Assembly: GCA_017456145.1 (NCBI GenBank)
Contig: JAFTJZ010000068.1
Location: 18,756 to 82,755 of the forward strand
DNA length: 64,000 bases
From: Clostridia bacterium
Lineage (GTDB): Bacteria; Bacillota; Clostridia; Oscillospirales; CAG-272
Reading direction: 5' to 3'
Shown here one piece after another: positions 34,095-42,341 of the stretch (its first letter is position 1; each line of letters opens with the position of its first letter). Below the pieces are notes generated by a model. That model worked only from the letters and a program-made list of their open reading frames with translations, made no database searches and was not told where the DNA came from. The position numbers and the translations under genes were made by a program.

Positions 34095-36362
34095 ATGGGT
34101 GAAAATAATAAGCAAAGTGCACAGCGGATCTGTGCCATACACGCGGTGGCAACGGGAGAGGCGGTTCCGCTCTCTCGCGTACCCGATGCAGTTTTTTCGG
34201 AGAAAATCCTCGGTGACGGTGTGGCTGTGCTGCCGCGAGAGGGGAAGATCGTCAGCCCGGTTTCCGGGCGGGTGATCTCGGTGGCATCGACCAAGCACGC
34301 CGTCGGTATTCGGAGTGATGACGGTGTTGAAATTTTTATTCACGTGGGATTGGATACCGTGTCACTGCGAGGGGAGGGCTTTTCCCTCTACGTTGCGGTG
34401 GGAGATCCGGTCAAGATCGGCACACCACTGCTCGATGTGGATGTGGAGCTGCTGCAAAAGAAGGGGATCAATCCCATGACCCCCGTTCTTGTCACGACGG
34501 AGGCACAGGATGTGGAGCTGATCGAGCCGATCGCAGGAGCAGTCAAGGCGGGGGACAGCATTCTTTATCGCGCACGGGTGAGTGCTGCCGCACCGCAGGT
34601 GACCACTTCTTCTGCACAGAATGCGCCCGCAGAGAGGGAAGAGAACGCACACACCGTTTCTGTTGAGGCAAAGGGTAAGGCCGGTGGCAAAAAGAAGGTA
34701 CGTGGGCCTCTCAATTTTGATGCGCTGCAAAAGTTGGGCAAGGTGCTGATGGTGGTCATTGCGGTCATGCCCGCAGCGGGCTTGATGATCAGCCTTGGTA
34801 AGCTGGTCGCCATGGCGGGGACAGATACCCCCATCATCGCCACGATTGCCTCGCTTATGGAGGGCATTGGTTGGGCGATCATCGGGAACCTGCACATTCT
34901 CTTTGCGGTCGCCATCGGCGGCTCCTGGGCGAAGGATCGCGCAGGCGGCGCGTTCGCAGCATTGCTCTCTTTTATTCTGATCAACCGACTGACGGGAGCA
35001 TTGTTTGGTGTGACGACGGAAATGCTTGCCGATCCTACGGCAATCGCGCATACCTTTTTTGGGCAGGAGATGGCGGTGGATGGTTATTTCACCGACATTT
35101 TAGGAGCACCCGCCTTGAATATGGGTGTCTTTGTCGGTATCATTGCGGGGTTTGTGGGCGGCATCGTTTACAACAAGTTTTATAATTTCCGTAAGCTCCC
35201 CAGTGCGCTTTCCTTCTTCAATGGCAAGCGGTTTGTTCCTTTGGTCGTCATTGCCGTATCGGTGGTGGTGTCCTTGGTTTTGTCCTTGGTCTGGCCTGTT
35301 GTGCAGCTGGGGATCAACACCTTCGGTATCTGGATCGCCGACTCGGCGGACACCTCTCCCATGCTTGCCCCCTTCATCTACGGTACGCTGGAGCGTCTGC
35401 TTTTGCCGTTTGGTCTGCATCATATGCTGACCATTCCCATGAATTACACCTCCTTTGGCGGCACCTACGTGATTCGTACGGGGATCGATGCGGGAAAAAC
35501 GGTATTCGGGCAGGATCCTCTCTGGCTCGCTTGGGTGACCGATCTGATCGCACTCAAAAATGCGGGAGATACTGCGGCTTATGAGGAGCTGCTGGCGACG
35601 GTCGTTCCGGCGCGCTTTAAGGTCGGACAGATGATCGGAGCGACGGGACTACTGCTTGGTGTGGCATTGGCAATGTATCGCCGTATTCCTGCTGAAAAGC
35701 GAAAAAAGTATCGCTCGATGTTCATTTCTACGGCACTGGCGGTCTTTTTGACGGGTGTGACCGAGCCGATCGAGTTTATGTTCATGTTCTGTGCGATTCC
35801 TCTGTATATTGTTTATGCCGTGCTGCAGGGAATTGCATTCTCAATGGCGGGCGTGTTTGATCTGCGTCTGCACTCCTTTGGTAATCTGGAGCTTGCCACC
35901 CGCGTTCCCATGTCGCTCAGTGCGGGGCTTGGCGGAGATCTGATCAACTTTATTTTGTGTGTCGGCATCTTTTTCTTCCTTGGTTATCTGGTTGCCTACG
36001 CCATGATCGGAAAATTCAATTACGCCACGCCCGGCAGAGGAAACGATGAGACCGAAGGCTTGGAGGACGGTGTCGTCATGGCGACGGCAGGTGGTGGCAG
36101 TGTTATGTCGACAGATAGTGAGCCCGCGCGCATTATAGAATTGCTGGGCGGACGAGATAACGTCGTGCTGGTGGATGCTTGCATGACGCGGCTGCGGGTG
36201 ACGGTCAAGGATCCGTCGCGCGTGGCGGATGCTTCCGCATGGAAGGCGGCGGGGGCAATGGGCTTTTTTAAGCGGGACACAGGCATCCAGGCAGTTTATG
36301 GGCCGCGCGCCGATGTGCTGAAATCCGACATCAACGATCTGCTCGGCGGAGGTGTGTCGTGA
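34095..36362 (+). CDS. PTS transporter, fused EIIA-EIIC-EIIB (glucose/maltose family)
   Basis: The 755-residue protein joins three PTS parts. EIIA comes first (about 15-155) with active-site histidines His68 and His83 in the TKHAVG and IFIHVGLDTV motifs. A Ser/Ala/Lys linker leads to the polytopic EIIC (about 205-640), which contains PFGLHHMLTIPMNYTSFGG. EIIB ends the protein with the phospho-acceptor Cys696 in DACMTRLRVTVKD. It imports and phosphorylates a sugar. The EIIC sequence and the flanking phosphorylase and malQ suggest maltose or a related alpha-glucoside rather than glucose. ATG 34095 follows AGGAAGGGAGAG; its end overlaps the next gene by 4 bp. Confidence 0.93.
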   Translation: MGENNKQSAQRICAIHAVATGEAVPLSRVPDAVFSEKILGDGVAVLPREGKIVSPVSGRVISVASTKHAVGIRSDDGVEIFIHVGLDTVSLRGEGFSLYVAVGDPVKIGTPLLDVDVELLQKKGINPMTPVLVTTEAQDVELIEPIAGAVKAGDSILYRARVSAAAPQVTTSSAQNAPAEREENAHTVSVEAKGKAGGKKKVRGPLNFDALQKLGKVLMVVIAVMPAAGLMISLGKLVAMAGTDTPIIATIASLMEGIGWAIIGNLHILFAVAIGGSWAKDRAGGAFAALLSFILINRLTGALFGVTTEMLADPTAIAHTFFGQEMAVDGYFTDILGAPALNMGVFVGIIAGFVGGIVYNKFYNFRKLPSALSFFNGKRFVPLVVIAVSVVVSLVLSLVWPVVQLGINTFGIWIADSADTSPMLAPFIYGTLERLLLPFGLHHMLTIPMNYTSFGGTYVIRTGIDAGKTVFGQDPLWLAWVTDLIALKNAGDTAAYEELLATVVPARFKVGQMIGATGLLLGVALAMYRRIPAEKRKKYRSMFISTALAVFLTGVTEPIEFMFMFCAIPLYIVYAVLQGIAFSMAGVFDLRLHSFGNLELATRVPMSLSAGLGGDLINFILCVGIFFFLGYLVAYAMIGKFNYATPGRGNDETEGLEDGVVMATAGGGSVMSTDSEPARIIELLGGRDNVVLVDACMTRLRVTVKDPSRVADASAWKAAGAMGFFKRDTGIQAVYGPRADVLKSDINDLLGGGVS

Positions 36363-37228
36363 AACTTTTGACCCTCAATACCCATAGTCGCCCCGAGACC
36401 GCGGCGGAATGTGTGATGCCGTTGGCTGCTTTGATTTTGGCAGAACAGCTCGACGTGATCGCCTTGCAGGAGGTCAATCAAAGTCGCAATGCGTCGGTTG
36501 CACAGGACACGACGCTTTCCCTGACGGGCTATCACAGCCCGCAGGGGGCGACGCTGCCAATCGGTACGGACAATTTCGCACTGGTGCTGGCTCAGGAGCT
36601 GGCGGCGCGGGGCGCGGCGTACCACTGGTGCTATTTGCCCGTGAAACGAGGGTATGATGTTTATGATGAAGGTCTGGCACTGCTTTGGCGTGGAGAGGTC
36701 GAAAATATGTGCGCCCTACAGCTCTCGACCACACGGGACTACGATAACTGGCGACGACGCGCTGCGCTTGGGGTACAGATCGATCAGACATGGTTTTACT
36801 CACTGCACACCTCGCGCTGGGATGATGGGGAGGAGCCCTTTGTCCTGCAGTGGCGACGTCTTTGCGAGTCGCTGCGTGGGGCGGGGCGCGTGTTTTTAAT
36901 GGGAGATTTCAACTGTCCTGCCGACCGCACAGGGGAGGGCTACGATCGTATGATCGCCGACGGCTGGCGAGATACCTTTACATCGGCCTTACGAACCAAA
37001 GGGTATCGCACGGCGCAGGGTGTGATCGATGGATGGAAGGATGTCAGTCACCCTTACCCGCAGCGCATCGATTATATTATGACCAATGATTCGCACTTGC
37101 GGGTGCTGCACGCCCGAACCGTATTCGACGCAGAGCGTGGTGAATGTGCGATCTCGGATCATTGTGGGGTGCTCTGTGAGATGGCATTGTGTGAGGAAGG
37201 TGGGGAGGATCAGCATGGGGGAGCGTGA
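36359..37228 (+). CDS. Endonuclease/exonuclease/phosphatase-fold hydrolase
   Basis: The 289-residue protein has the EEP metal-dependent phosphoesterase fold: LLTLNTHSR, DVIALQEVNQ with the metal-binding Glu, YDVYDEGLALLWR, FLMGDFNCPADR, RIDYIMTN and the terminal ISDHCGV with catalytic Asp and His. It has no signal peptide, so it is cytoplasmic. Family members cleave DNA, phospholipids or sugar/inositol phosphates; the operon position between a sugar PTS and malQ hints at a sugar- or lipid-phosphate substrate, which is inference. The GTG start overlaps the PTS stop as GTGA, and its end overlaps malQ by 14 bp. Confidence 0.88.
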   Translation: MKLLTLNTHSRPETAAECVMPLAALILAEQLDVIALQEVNQSRNASVAQDTTLSLTGYHSPQGATLPIGTDNFALVLAQELAARGAAYHWCYLPVKRGYDVYDEGLALLWRGEVENMCALQLSTTRDYDNWRRRAALGVQIDQTWFYSLHTSRWDDGEEPFVLQWRRLCESLRGAGRVFLMGDFNCPADRTGEGYDRMIADGWRDTFTSALRTKGYRTAQGVIDGWKDVSHPYPQRIDYIMTNDSHLRVLHARTVFDAERGECAISDHCGVLCEMALCEEGGEDQHGGA

Positions 37229-38738
37229 AAATGAGAAAAGCCGCGCGGCGGGAATCCTTTTGCCCATCACATCGCTCCCCTCGCGGTACGGAATCGGTTG
37301 CCTGTCGGCACAGGCGTATTCCTTTGTCGATCTTCTGGCGCGAGCGGGGCAGCGGTATTGGCAGATCCTTCCCGTTGGCCCGACGGGGTACGGGGACTCT
37401 CCCTATCAGTCCTTTTCAACCTTTGCGGGAAATCCGTACCTGATCGATCTTGAACCGCTGATCGAGGCAGGGCTGCTCTCACAACGGGAATGTGATATGG
37501 CGCTAGGAGGCGGGCAGGAGAGTACAGTAGATTATGCCTTGCAATACCATGTGCGCTTGCCGCTGTTACGGCGTGCATATCATGCGTTTTGCCGCACGGC
37601 AAGCAGTGCGCAGCGGATGGATTTTGCCGCATTTTGCAGCGAAAAGGCAGATTGGTTGACGGATTATGCACATTTTATGGCGCTTAAGGATGCACATGGC
37701 GGCAAGCCCTGCTGTGAGTGGGATCGGTCTCTTTTGGGGCGGGAGCGCACGGCCATGGAGCAATCTCGCAGAATGCTTGCCGACGGGATCAATTTTTATT
37801 GTTATTTGCAATATCTGTTCTTTTCCCAATGGGACGCTCTCCATCAATATGCATCGAGCCGTGGGGTGAAGATCATCGGTGATCTGCCGATCTACGTCAG
37901 CGCGGACAGCGCGGATGTATGGGCGAATCCCGAGCTGTTTTGTCTGGATGCACAGCTGCGCCCGCTCGCAGTGGCAGGATGCCCGCCCGATGGTTTTTCC
38001 GCCAAGGGGCAGCTTTGGGGAAATCCTCTTTACCGCTGGGAAGAGCACGCAGCAACGGGATACGCGTGGTGGACAGAGCGGCTGCGACACTGTTTTTCTC
38101 TGTACGACGTGCTGCGCATCGATCATTTTCGCGGATTTGAGGCTTATTATTCCATCCCTTACGGTGCACCGGATGCAAGAGAGGGAGAATGGAAAAAGGG
38201 ACCGGGGGCGACGCTGTTTCGTGCGGCACGGCAACGGATCGGGGAGCGGGCGATCATTGCCGAGGATCTCGGTTATATGACCGAGGGGGTACGGCAATTG
38301 CTGGCAGATTGTGCCTTCCCGGGAATGAAGGTGCTGCAATTTGCCTTTGATGGACGCGACGACGGCAGCAAAAACGATCATTTGCCGCACAATTTTCCGT
38401 ACAACTGCGTGGCGTATACGGGAACGCACGACAATCAGACGCTTGGGGGCTGGCTGCGATCGATCTCTATGCAGGAGATGCGGGCGCTGCGGGAGTATCT
38501 TTGCGATTACGACACCCCCACCGCCCGACTTTGCAAGCCCCTGATCGCGCTTTTGATGCGAAGTCAGGCGCAGCTTTGCATCATTCCGCTGCAGGACTAT
38601 CTTTCCCTTGGGGACGAGGCACGGATCAACACTCCCTCGACTCTTGGGAACAACTGGTGCTGGCGGGTGCGCGCCGAGATGCTGAATGACACATTGGTGC
38701 GCGACGTGGCAGAGATGACACAGCGTTATGGGCGATAA
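37215..38738 (+). CDS. malQ: 4-alpha-glucanotransferase (amylomaltase)
   Basis: The 507-residue GH77 enzyme rearranges malto-oligosaccharides, releasing glucose and making longer chains for the phosphorylase. Markers are GILLPITSLPSRYGIG, LPVGPTGYGDSPYQ, GDLPIYVSADSADVW, nucleophile Asp303 in RIDHFRGF, acid/base Glu350 in AEDLG, and Asp406 in THDNQT. ATG 37215 has GGTGGGGAGG upstream. It is the last gene of the glucan cluster and is followed by a GC-rich hairpin. Confidence 0.97.
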   Translation: MGERENEKSRAAGILLPITSLPSRYGIGCLSAQAYSFVDLLARAGQRYWQILPVGPTGYGDSPYQSFSTFAGNPYLIDLEPLIEAGLLSQRECDMALGGGQESTVDYALQYHVRLPLLRRAYHAFCRTASSAQRMDFAAFCSEKADWLTDYAHFMALKDAHGGKPCCEWDRSLLGRERTAMEQSRRMLADGINFYCYLQYLFFSQWDALHQYASSRGVKIIGDLPIYVSADSADVWANPELFCLDAQLRPLAVAGCPPDGFSAKGQLWGNPLYRWEEHAATGYAWWTERLRHCFSLYDVLRIDHFRGFEAYYSIPYGAPDAREGEWKKGPGATLFRAARQRIGERAIIAEDLGYMTEGVRQLLADCAFPGMKVLQFAFDGRDDGSKNDHLPHNFPYNCVAYTGTHDNQTLGGWLRSISMQEMRALREYLCDYDTPTARLCKPLIALLMRSQAQLCIIPLQDYLSLGDEARINTPSTLGNNWCWRVRAEMLNDTLVRDVAEMTQRYGR

Positions 38739-38752
38739 CGGATTTTCATGAA

Positions 38753-38802
38753 AAATGGGGCTGCGTGATTGGCGCAGCCCCTCTTAAAGATGGGCAGGCT
38801 TT
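38753..38802 (+). repeat. Decayed third copy of the structured repeat (5' part)
   Basis: The first hairpin is intact, GGGGCTGCG pairing with CGCAGCCCC at 38757-38781 around GTGATTGG. The next bases (GGGCAGGCTTTTGCGTTT) resemble the corresponding part of copies 1 and 2 with deletions. The 3' terminator hairpin is missing. Like the full copies it lies just after a stop codon on the plus strand, and it may still terminate malQ transcription weakly. Confidence 0.6.
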
Positions 38803-38978
38803 TGCGTTTCCACTGTCAATTTGCTTGAGCTTGGTTTGAGATGCCCCGGAATGTTCAACATCAACCAAAACCGTATTCGATCCGGTAGCAATATCCCGCG
38901 TAGCCGGGTGTTGAATCTTATCGATTGCCCATTGAGAGCCGTTTCATGGTGTTGAGTGTGGAGATTTGTGCAAAAGAG
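38803..38978. other. Gene-free region between convergent malQ and ddh
   Basis: No frame with a ribosome site and no clear hairpin or repeat. It separates two converging transcripts. I see nothing functional in it. Confidence 0.5.
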
Positions 38979-39027
38979 CAAAAAAGCAACGAGCCGATAT
39001 TCCGTATGCCGGATAAGACTCGTTGCT
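38979..39027 (-). terminator. Rho-independent terminator after ddh
   Basis: On the minus strand AGCAACGAG pairs with CTCGTTGCT, followed by six T residues. It lies 35 bp after the ddh stop. Confidence 0.88.
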
Positions 39028-39061
39028 CTGTTTATAATTGGATTGAGGTACTTGGCGCAGA

Positions 39062-40051
39062 TCAGAGAAGTGTTGCGCGCAGCGTCTCGCCACTTGCGGG
39101 GTGGAGATAGGCGGGCGGAATATCCAAAACTGTTTTACAGCCGTTTTGTCCCTCTTTGGAAAGACGATATGCGGCGCGGGCATATGCGACCAAAACGGAG
39201 GAGGTGAACTCGGGGTTGGATTCAAGCGTCAGGCCAAACTCCATGACGTGTTTGGTTTGTCCGTCAAGGCCGGTTGCACCGCAGCGGAACACCTTACCGC
39301 CGTGGGGAATGCCCTTGTGGTCGCGATCCAGCTCCTCCCGGGTGATAAAATGCACCGTCGTGTCGTAGTCGGCAAAGTAATTGGGCATGGTGACGATCTC
39401 ACGCTCGATGGCGGCAAGGTCCGCGCCTTCCTTGGCGACGACAAAGCATTCTCTGGTGTGCTTTTCACGGGTGGTCAGCGTGGGATTTTCGCCATTCCGT
39501 ACCCGCTGCAGTGCGCTTTCCACGGGAATTGTGTACTGTCTGGCATCTGCTACGCCGTCAATGCGGCGAATGGCATCCGAATGTCCCTGGCTGACGCCCT
39601 TGCCCCAGAAGGTGTAGTCTGCGCCGTCCGGCAAAATGGCCTGCCCAAGGCAGCGCATCAAAGAAAACAAACCGGGATCCCAACCCACCGAAATAATACC
39701 GAGAGTGCCGCTTTGCTTGCAGACCTCGTCCACCTTGGCGTAGTGCTCGGGAATTTTGGCGTGTGTATCAAAGCTGTCAATGACATTGAAGTATTTTGCC
39801 ATGTCGGGTGTTTGTGTGGGAAGATCATTGGCACTTCCGCCGCAAAGGATCATGACGTCCACCCGACCGACAAGCGATGCCGCGGCATCCATGCCGTAGG
39901 TAGGAATGCCGGTTGCCGTTTGAATGGTGGCAGGGTCGCGACGGGTCAGAAGAGCCACAAGCTCCATGTCAGAGGAGCGGGTGACGGCGCTTTCCACACC
40001 GCGGCCGAGATTTCCGTAACCGACGATGCCGATTTTGATTTTGTTGTTCAT
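39062..40051 (-). CDS. ddh: meso-Diaminopimelate D-dehydrogenase
   Basis: The 329-residue NADPH enzyme makes meso-diaminopimelate in one step from tetrahydrodipicolinate. It shows the dinucleotide loop GIVGYGNLGRGVE at the N-terminus, DVMILCGGSANDLP, FNVIDSFDTHAKIPEH, SVGWDPGLFSLMR and FWGKGVSQGHSDAIRRI, all characteristic. The length is normal. It lies 38 bp after ruvB and ends at a strong terminator. It can supply the MurE encoded in the dcw cluster. Confidence 0.97.
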   Translation of the reverse strand: MNNKIKIGIVGYGNLGRGVESAVTRSSDMELVALLTRRDPATIQTATGIPTYGMDAAASLVGRVDVMILCGGSANDLPTQTPDMAKYFNVIDSFDTHAKIPEHYAKVDEVCKQSGTLGIISVGWDPGLFSLMRCLGQAILPDGADYTFWGKGVSQGHSDAIRRIDGVADARQYTIPVESALQRVRNGENPTLTTREKHTRECFVVAKEGADLAAIEREIVTMPNYFADYDTTVHFITREELDRDHKGIPHGGKVFRCGATGLDGQTKHVMEFGLTLESNPEFTSSVLVAYARAAYRLSKEGQNGCKTVLDIPPAYLHPASGETLRATLL

Positions 40052-40089
40052 AAATATATCATCCCTTTCGGATAGAATTAACGGGGGGG

Positions 40090-41163
40090 TTATTCCTCAC
40101 CACCGAGGTGGTCAAACAGATGCATCTGCTCACTTGGGGTGGGCTTTTGGTGGTAAGGGAGGTTCAGATGCTCGTACGCCAAGCGAGTCACGCAGCGCCC
40201 GCGGGGGGTGCGGGAGAGGAACCCGATCTGCATCAGATAAGGCTCGTAAACATCCTCCAGTGTGACCGCCTCCTCGCCGACGGTCGCAGCCAGTGTTTCC
40301 AATCCCACAGGACCTCCGTCATAAAATTTAATAATGGTCTCAAGCATCCGACGGTCAAGATTGTCCAGACCGAGCGCGTCGATCTCAAGGCGCGAGAGCG
40401 CGTAATTGGCGATCTGTGAGGTGATGGTATCCGAGCCTTGTACCTGCGCAAAGTCGCGTACGCGCTTGAGCAGACGGTTGGCAATTCGCGGTGTACCGCG
40501 AGAACGGGAGGCAAGCTCATAAGCACCGTCCTCGGTGATCTCAATGCCCAGTATACCTGCACTGCGTTGAACGATGCAAGCGAGCTGCTCGGGGGTGTAG
40601 AGCTCTAATTTGAGCAGCACGCCGAAACGATCGCGCAGCGGCGTGGTCAACTGTCCTGCGCGGGTGGTCGCACCGATCAGTGTGAATTTGGGTAAATCGA
40701 TGCGGATGCTCCGTGCGGAAGGTCCTTTACCGATGACAAAGTCGACGACATAATCCTCCATAGCGGGGTAGAGATATTCTTCTGCCGTGCGGGGAATACG
40801 GTGAATCTCGTCGATGAATAAAACGTCTCCGGATTCCAGATTGGTGAGCAGAGCCAGCAGATCGCCCGGCTTTTCAATCGCGGGGCCTGAGGTCACGCGG
40901 ATGTTGACGCCCATCTCGGCGGCGATGATGTTCGACAGCGTGGTCTTACCAAGCCCGGGAGGGCCGTAAAGCAGCACGTGATCCAGGGAATCGCCGCGCA
41001 TTTTTGCGGCGTCGATATATACCTTCAGATTTTCCTTGGCCTTATCCTGCCCGATATAATCCTGCAGGCGTTGCGGCCGTAAGGAGTCCTCGCGATCGTC
41101 AAGATTGCTTGAAAAATCCGCATCCAGCATACGGTTGTCAAATTCCAATTCTCCTGCGTCCAT
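40090..41163 (-). CDS. ruvB: Holliday junction helicase motor RuvB
   Basis: The 357-residue AAA+ ATPase drives branch migration. Markers are [19 protein letters not shown], Walker A GPPGLGKT at 67-74, Walker [11 protein letters not shown], sensor GATTRAG, and the C-terminal winged helix with GPVGLETLA and [14 protein letters not shown] 41163 follows AGAAAGGAA; the frame extends to a TTG at 41184. It lies 30 bp after ruvA. ruvC is not in the window. Confidence 0.98.
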   Translation of the reverse strand: MDAGELEFDNRMLDADFSSNLDDREDSLRPQRLQDYIGQDKAKENLKVYIDAAKMRGDSLDHVLLYGPPGLGKTTLSNIIAAEMGVNIRVTSGPAIEKPGDLLALLTNLESGDVLFIDEIHRIPRTAEEYLYPAMEDYVVDFVIGKGPSARSIRIDLPKFTLIGATTRAGQLTTPLRDRFGVLLKLELYTPEQLACIVQRSAGILGIEITEDGAYELASRSRGTPRIANRLLKRVRDFAQVQGSDTITSQIANYALSRLEIDALGLDNLDRRMLETIIKFYDGGPVGLETLAATVGEEAVTLEDVYEPYLMQIGFLSRTPRGRCVTRLAYEHLNLPYHQKPTPSEQMHLFDHLGGEE

Positions 41164-41193
41164 GTGTGGGATTCCTTTCTGCAAATATTTTTA

Positions 41194-41817
41194 TTATTTC
41201 ATCAATTTTTTCAGTGCTGCGCGGATCAAGTCCTCCAGCTCCATGGAAGAGACGTCCAAGCCCTGCAGCGCAGAGAGCGCCTCGGCGCGGGAATACCCGA
41301 GCACCATCAAAGCGTCCTGCGCCTCGCTCATACGTCCTTGTGAGGTGCCTTGCTGTGTGATGGCGACGGCGATCGATTCGTTCGCCTTTTGGGGCGGTGT
41401 TTCCTTCATTAACTTGTCCTTGAGCTCCAGAATGATGCGGGCTGCAGTCTTGGGGCCGATGCCGTTTGCTTTGGAGATGGTCTTCTGATCCTCGGTGCAG
41501 ACGGCAAGAGCGAATTTTTCGGGCGTGAGCAGCGAGAGGATCGAGATGGCCGCCTTGGGGCCGACGCCTGAGACGGTGAGCAGCATTTTGAAGGAGGAAA
41601 GCTCGGTTTCCGAGGCGAATCCGAACAGCTCCAGATCGTCCTCGCGGATGGCCATGTAGGTGTACAGACGCACCTCCTTCTGCGCGTCGGCAGCGGAGCG
41701 GGGGAGGGAATCATAGGTATTCTGGCTGATGGTCAGGCGATAACCGACACCACCCGCATCGAGCACGGCAAAGCCGGGCTGCAGCAGCGCGAGCTTGCCG
41801 CTGATATAATAAAACAT
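41194..41817 (-). CDS. ruvA: Holliday junction-binding protein RuvA
   Basis: The 207-residue protein has the N-terminal OB fold (MFYYISGKL, VLDAGGVGYRL), the helix-hairpin-helix pair (TVSGVGPKAAISIL and KANGIGPKTAARIILELKDKL) and a C-terminal helical domain (EAQDALMVLGYSRAEA) that contacts RuvB. It holds four-way junctions. ATG 41817 follows AAGGAGA, 11 bp after the DUF951 gene. Confidence 0.98.
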   Translation of the reverse strand: MFYYISGKLALLQPGFAVLDAGGVGYRLTISQNTYDSLPRSAADAQKEVRLYTYMAIREDDLELFGFASETELSSFKMLLTVSGVGPKAAISILSLLTPEKFALAVCTEDQKTISKANGIGPKTAARIILELKDKLMKETPPQKANESIAVAITQQGTSQGRMSEAQDALMVLGYSRAEALSALQGLDVSSMELEDLIRAALKKLMK

Positions 41818-41828
41818 AACGTATCTCC

Positions 41829-42047
41829 TTATTCTTGAGATTGTGCGGTGTCATCTGCGGGGGCGGAATGGACACGCCGAATGGCGCGCTCCAGTTTGAT
41901 ACGGTCAAGAACCATATCCCGTCCGCAGCCCGTGCAGCGTACACGAACCTGCGCACCGACGCGGAGTACCTCAAAGTGCTTATCGCCGCAGGGATGCGAC
42001 TTTTTCATTTCCAGCGTGTCGCCGACATAAAAGCGTACGATCTGCAT
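41829..42047 (-). CDS. DUF951 family protein
   Basis: A 72-residue protein with the DUF951 pattern KKSHPCGDKHFEVLRVGAQ followed by VRCTGCGRDMVLDR. The paired Cys and His residues look like a small zinc site. The family is widespread in Firmicutes and often next to parB or translation genes; its role is unknown. Here it is the first gene of the ruvA-ruvB-ddh run. Confidence 0.93.
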   Translation of the reverse strand: MQIVRFYVGDTLEMKKSHPCGDKHFEVLRVGAQVRVRCTGCGRDMVLDRIKLERAIRRVHSAPADDTAQSQE

Positions 42048-42101
42048 ATATAATTCCTCCGCATACGCACCGAAAGCAGTGCAAAAAAATCTTTACACTA
42101 T

Positions 42102-42130
42102 ATCATACCACATTTTTTTTGATCTGTAAA
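42102..42130 (-). promoter_or_regulatory. Sigma-A promoter for DUF951-ruvA-ruvB-ddh
   Basis: On the minus strand TTTACA, 17-base spacer, TATGAT, 55 bp before the DUF951 start. It diverges from the strong promoter at 42232-42260. Confidence 0.78.
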
Positions 42131-42231
42131 TGGGTATGAGAAAATTTTTTTGAAAAAATGAAAATATCGTGGTCGGAATCGGTTTCGGACACAAGATGTT
42201 TGAAAAAATTTGAAAAAAGTCGAAAAAGTTA

Positions 42232-42260
42232 TTGACAAAGCGGATGAAAGGAAGTATAAT
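42232..42260 (+). promoter_or_regulatory. Perfect-consensus sigma-A promoter of the carboxylase cluster
   Basis: TTGACA, 17-base spacer, TATAAT. Both hexamers match the consensus, the strongest promoter in the window, 82 bp before ATG 42342. It implies high expression of the biotin-dependent cluster. A second TATAAT lies about 10 bp downstream. Confidence 0.92.
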
Positions 42261-42341
42261 AATGGTATAATCGGGGAGAATGGTTTTTTTCAAGATATTT
42301 TGCAAAAATCACCCGATACGGAATCTTTTTGGAGGGGTATT

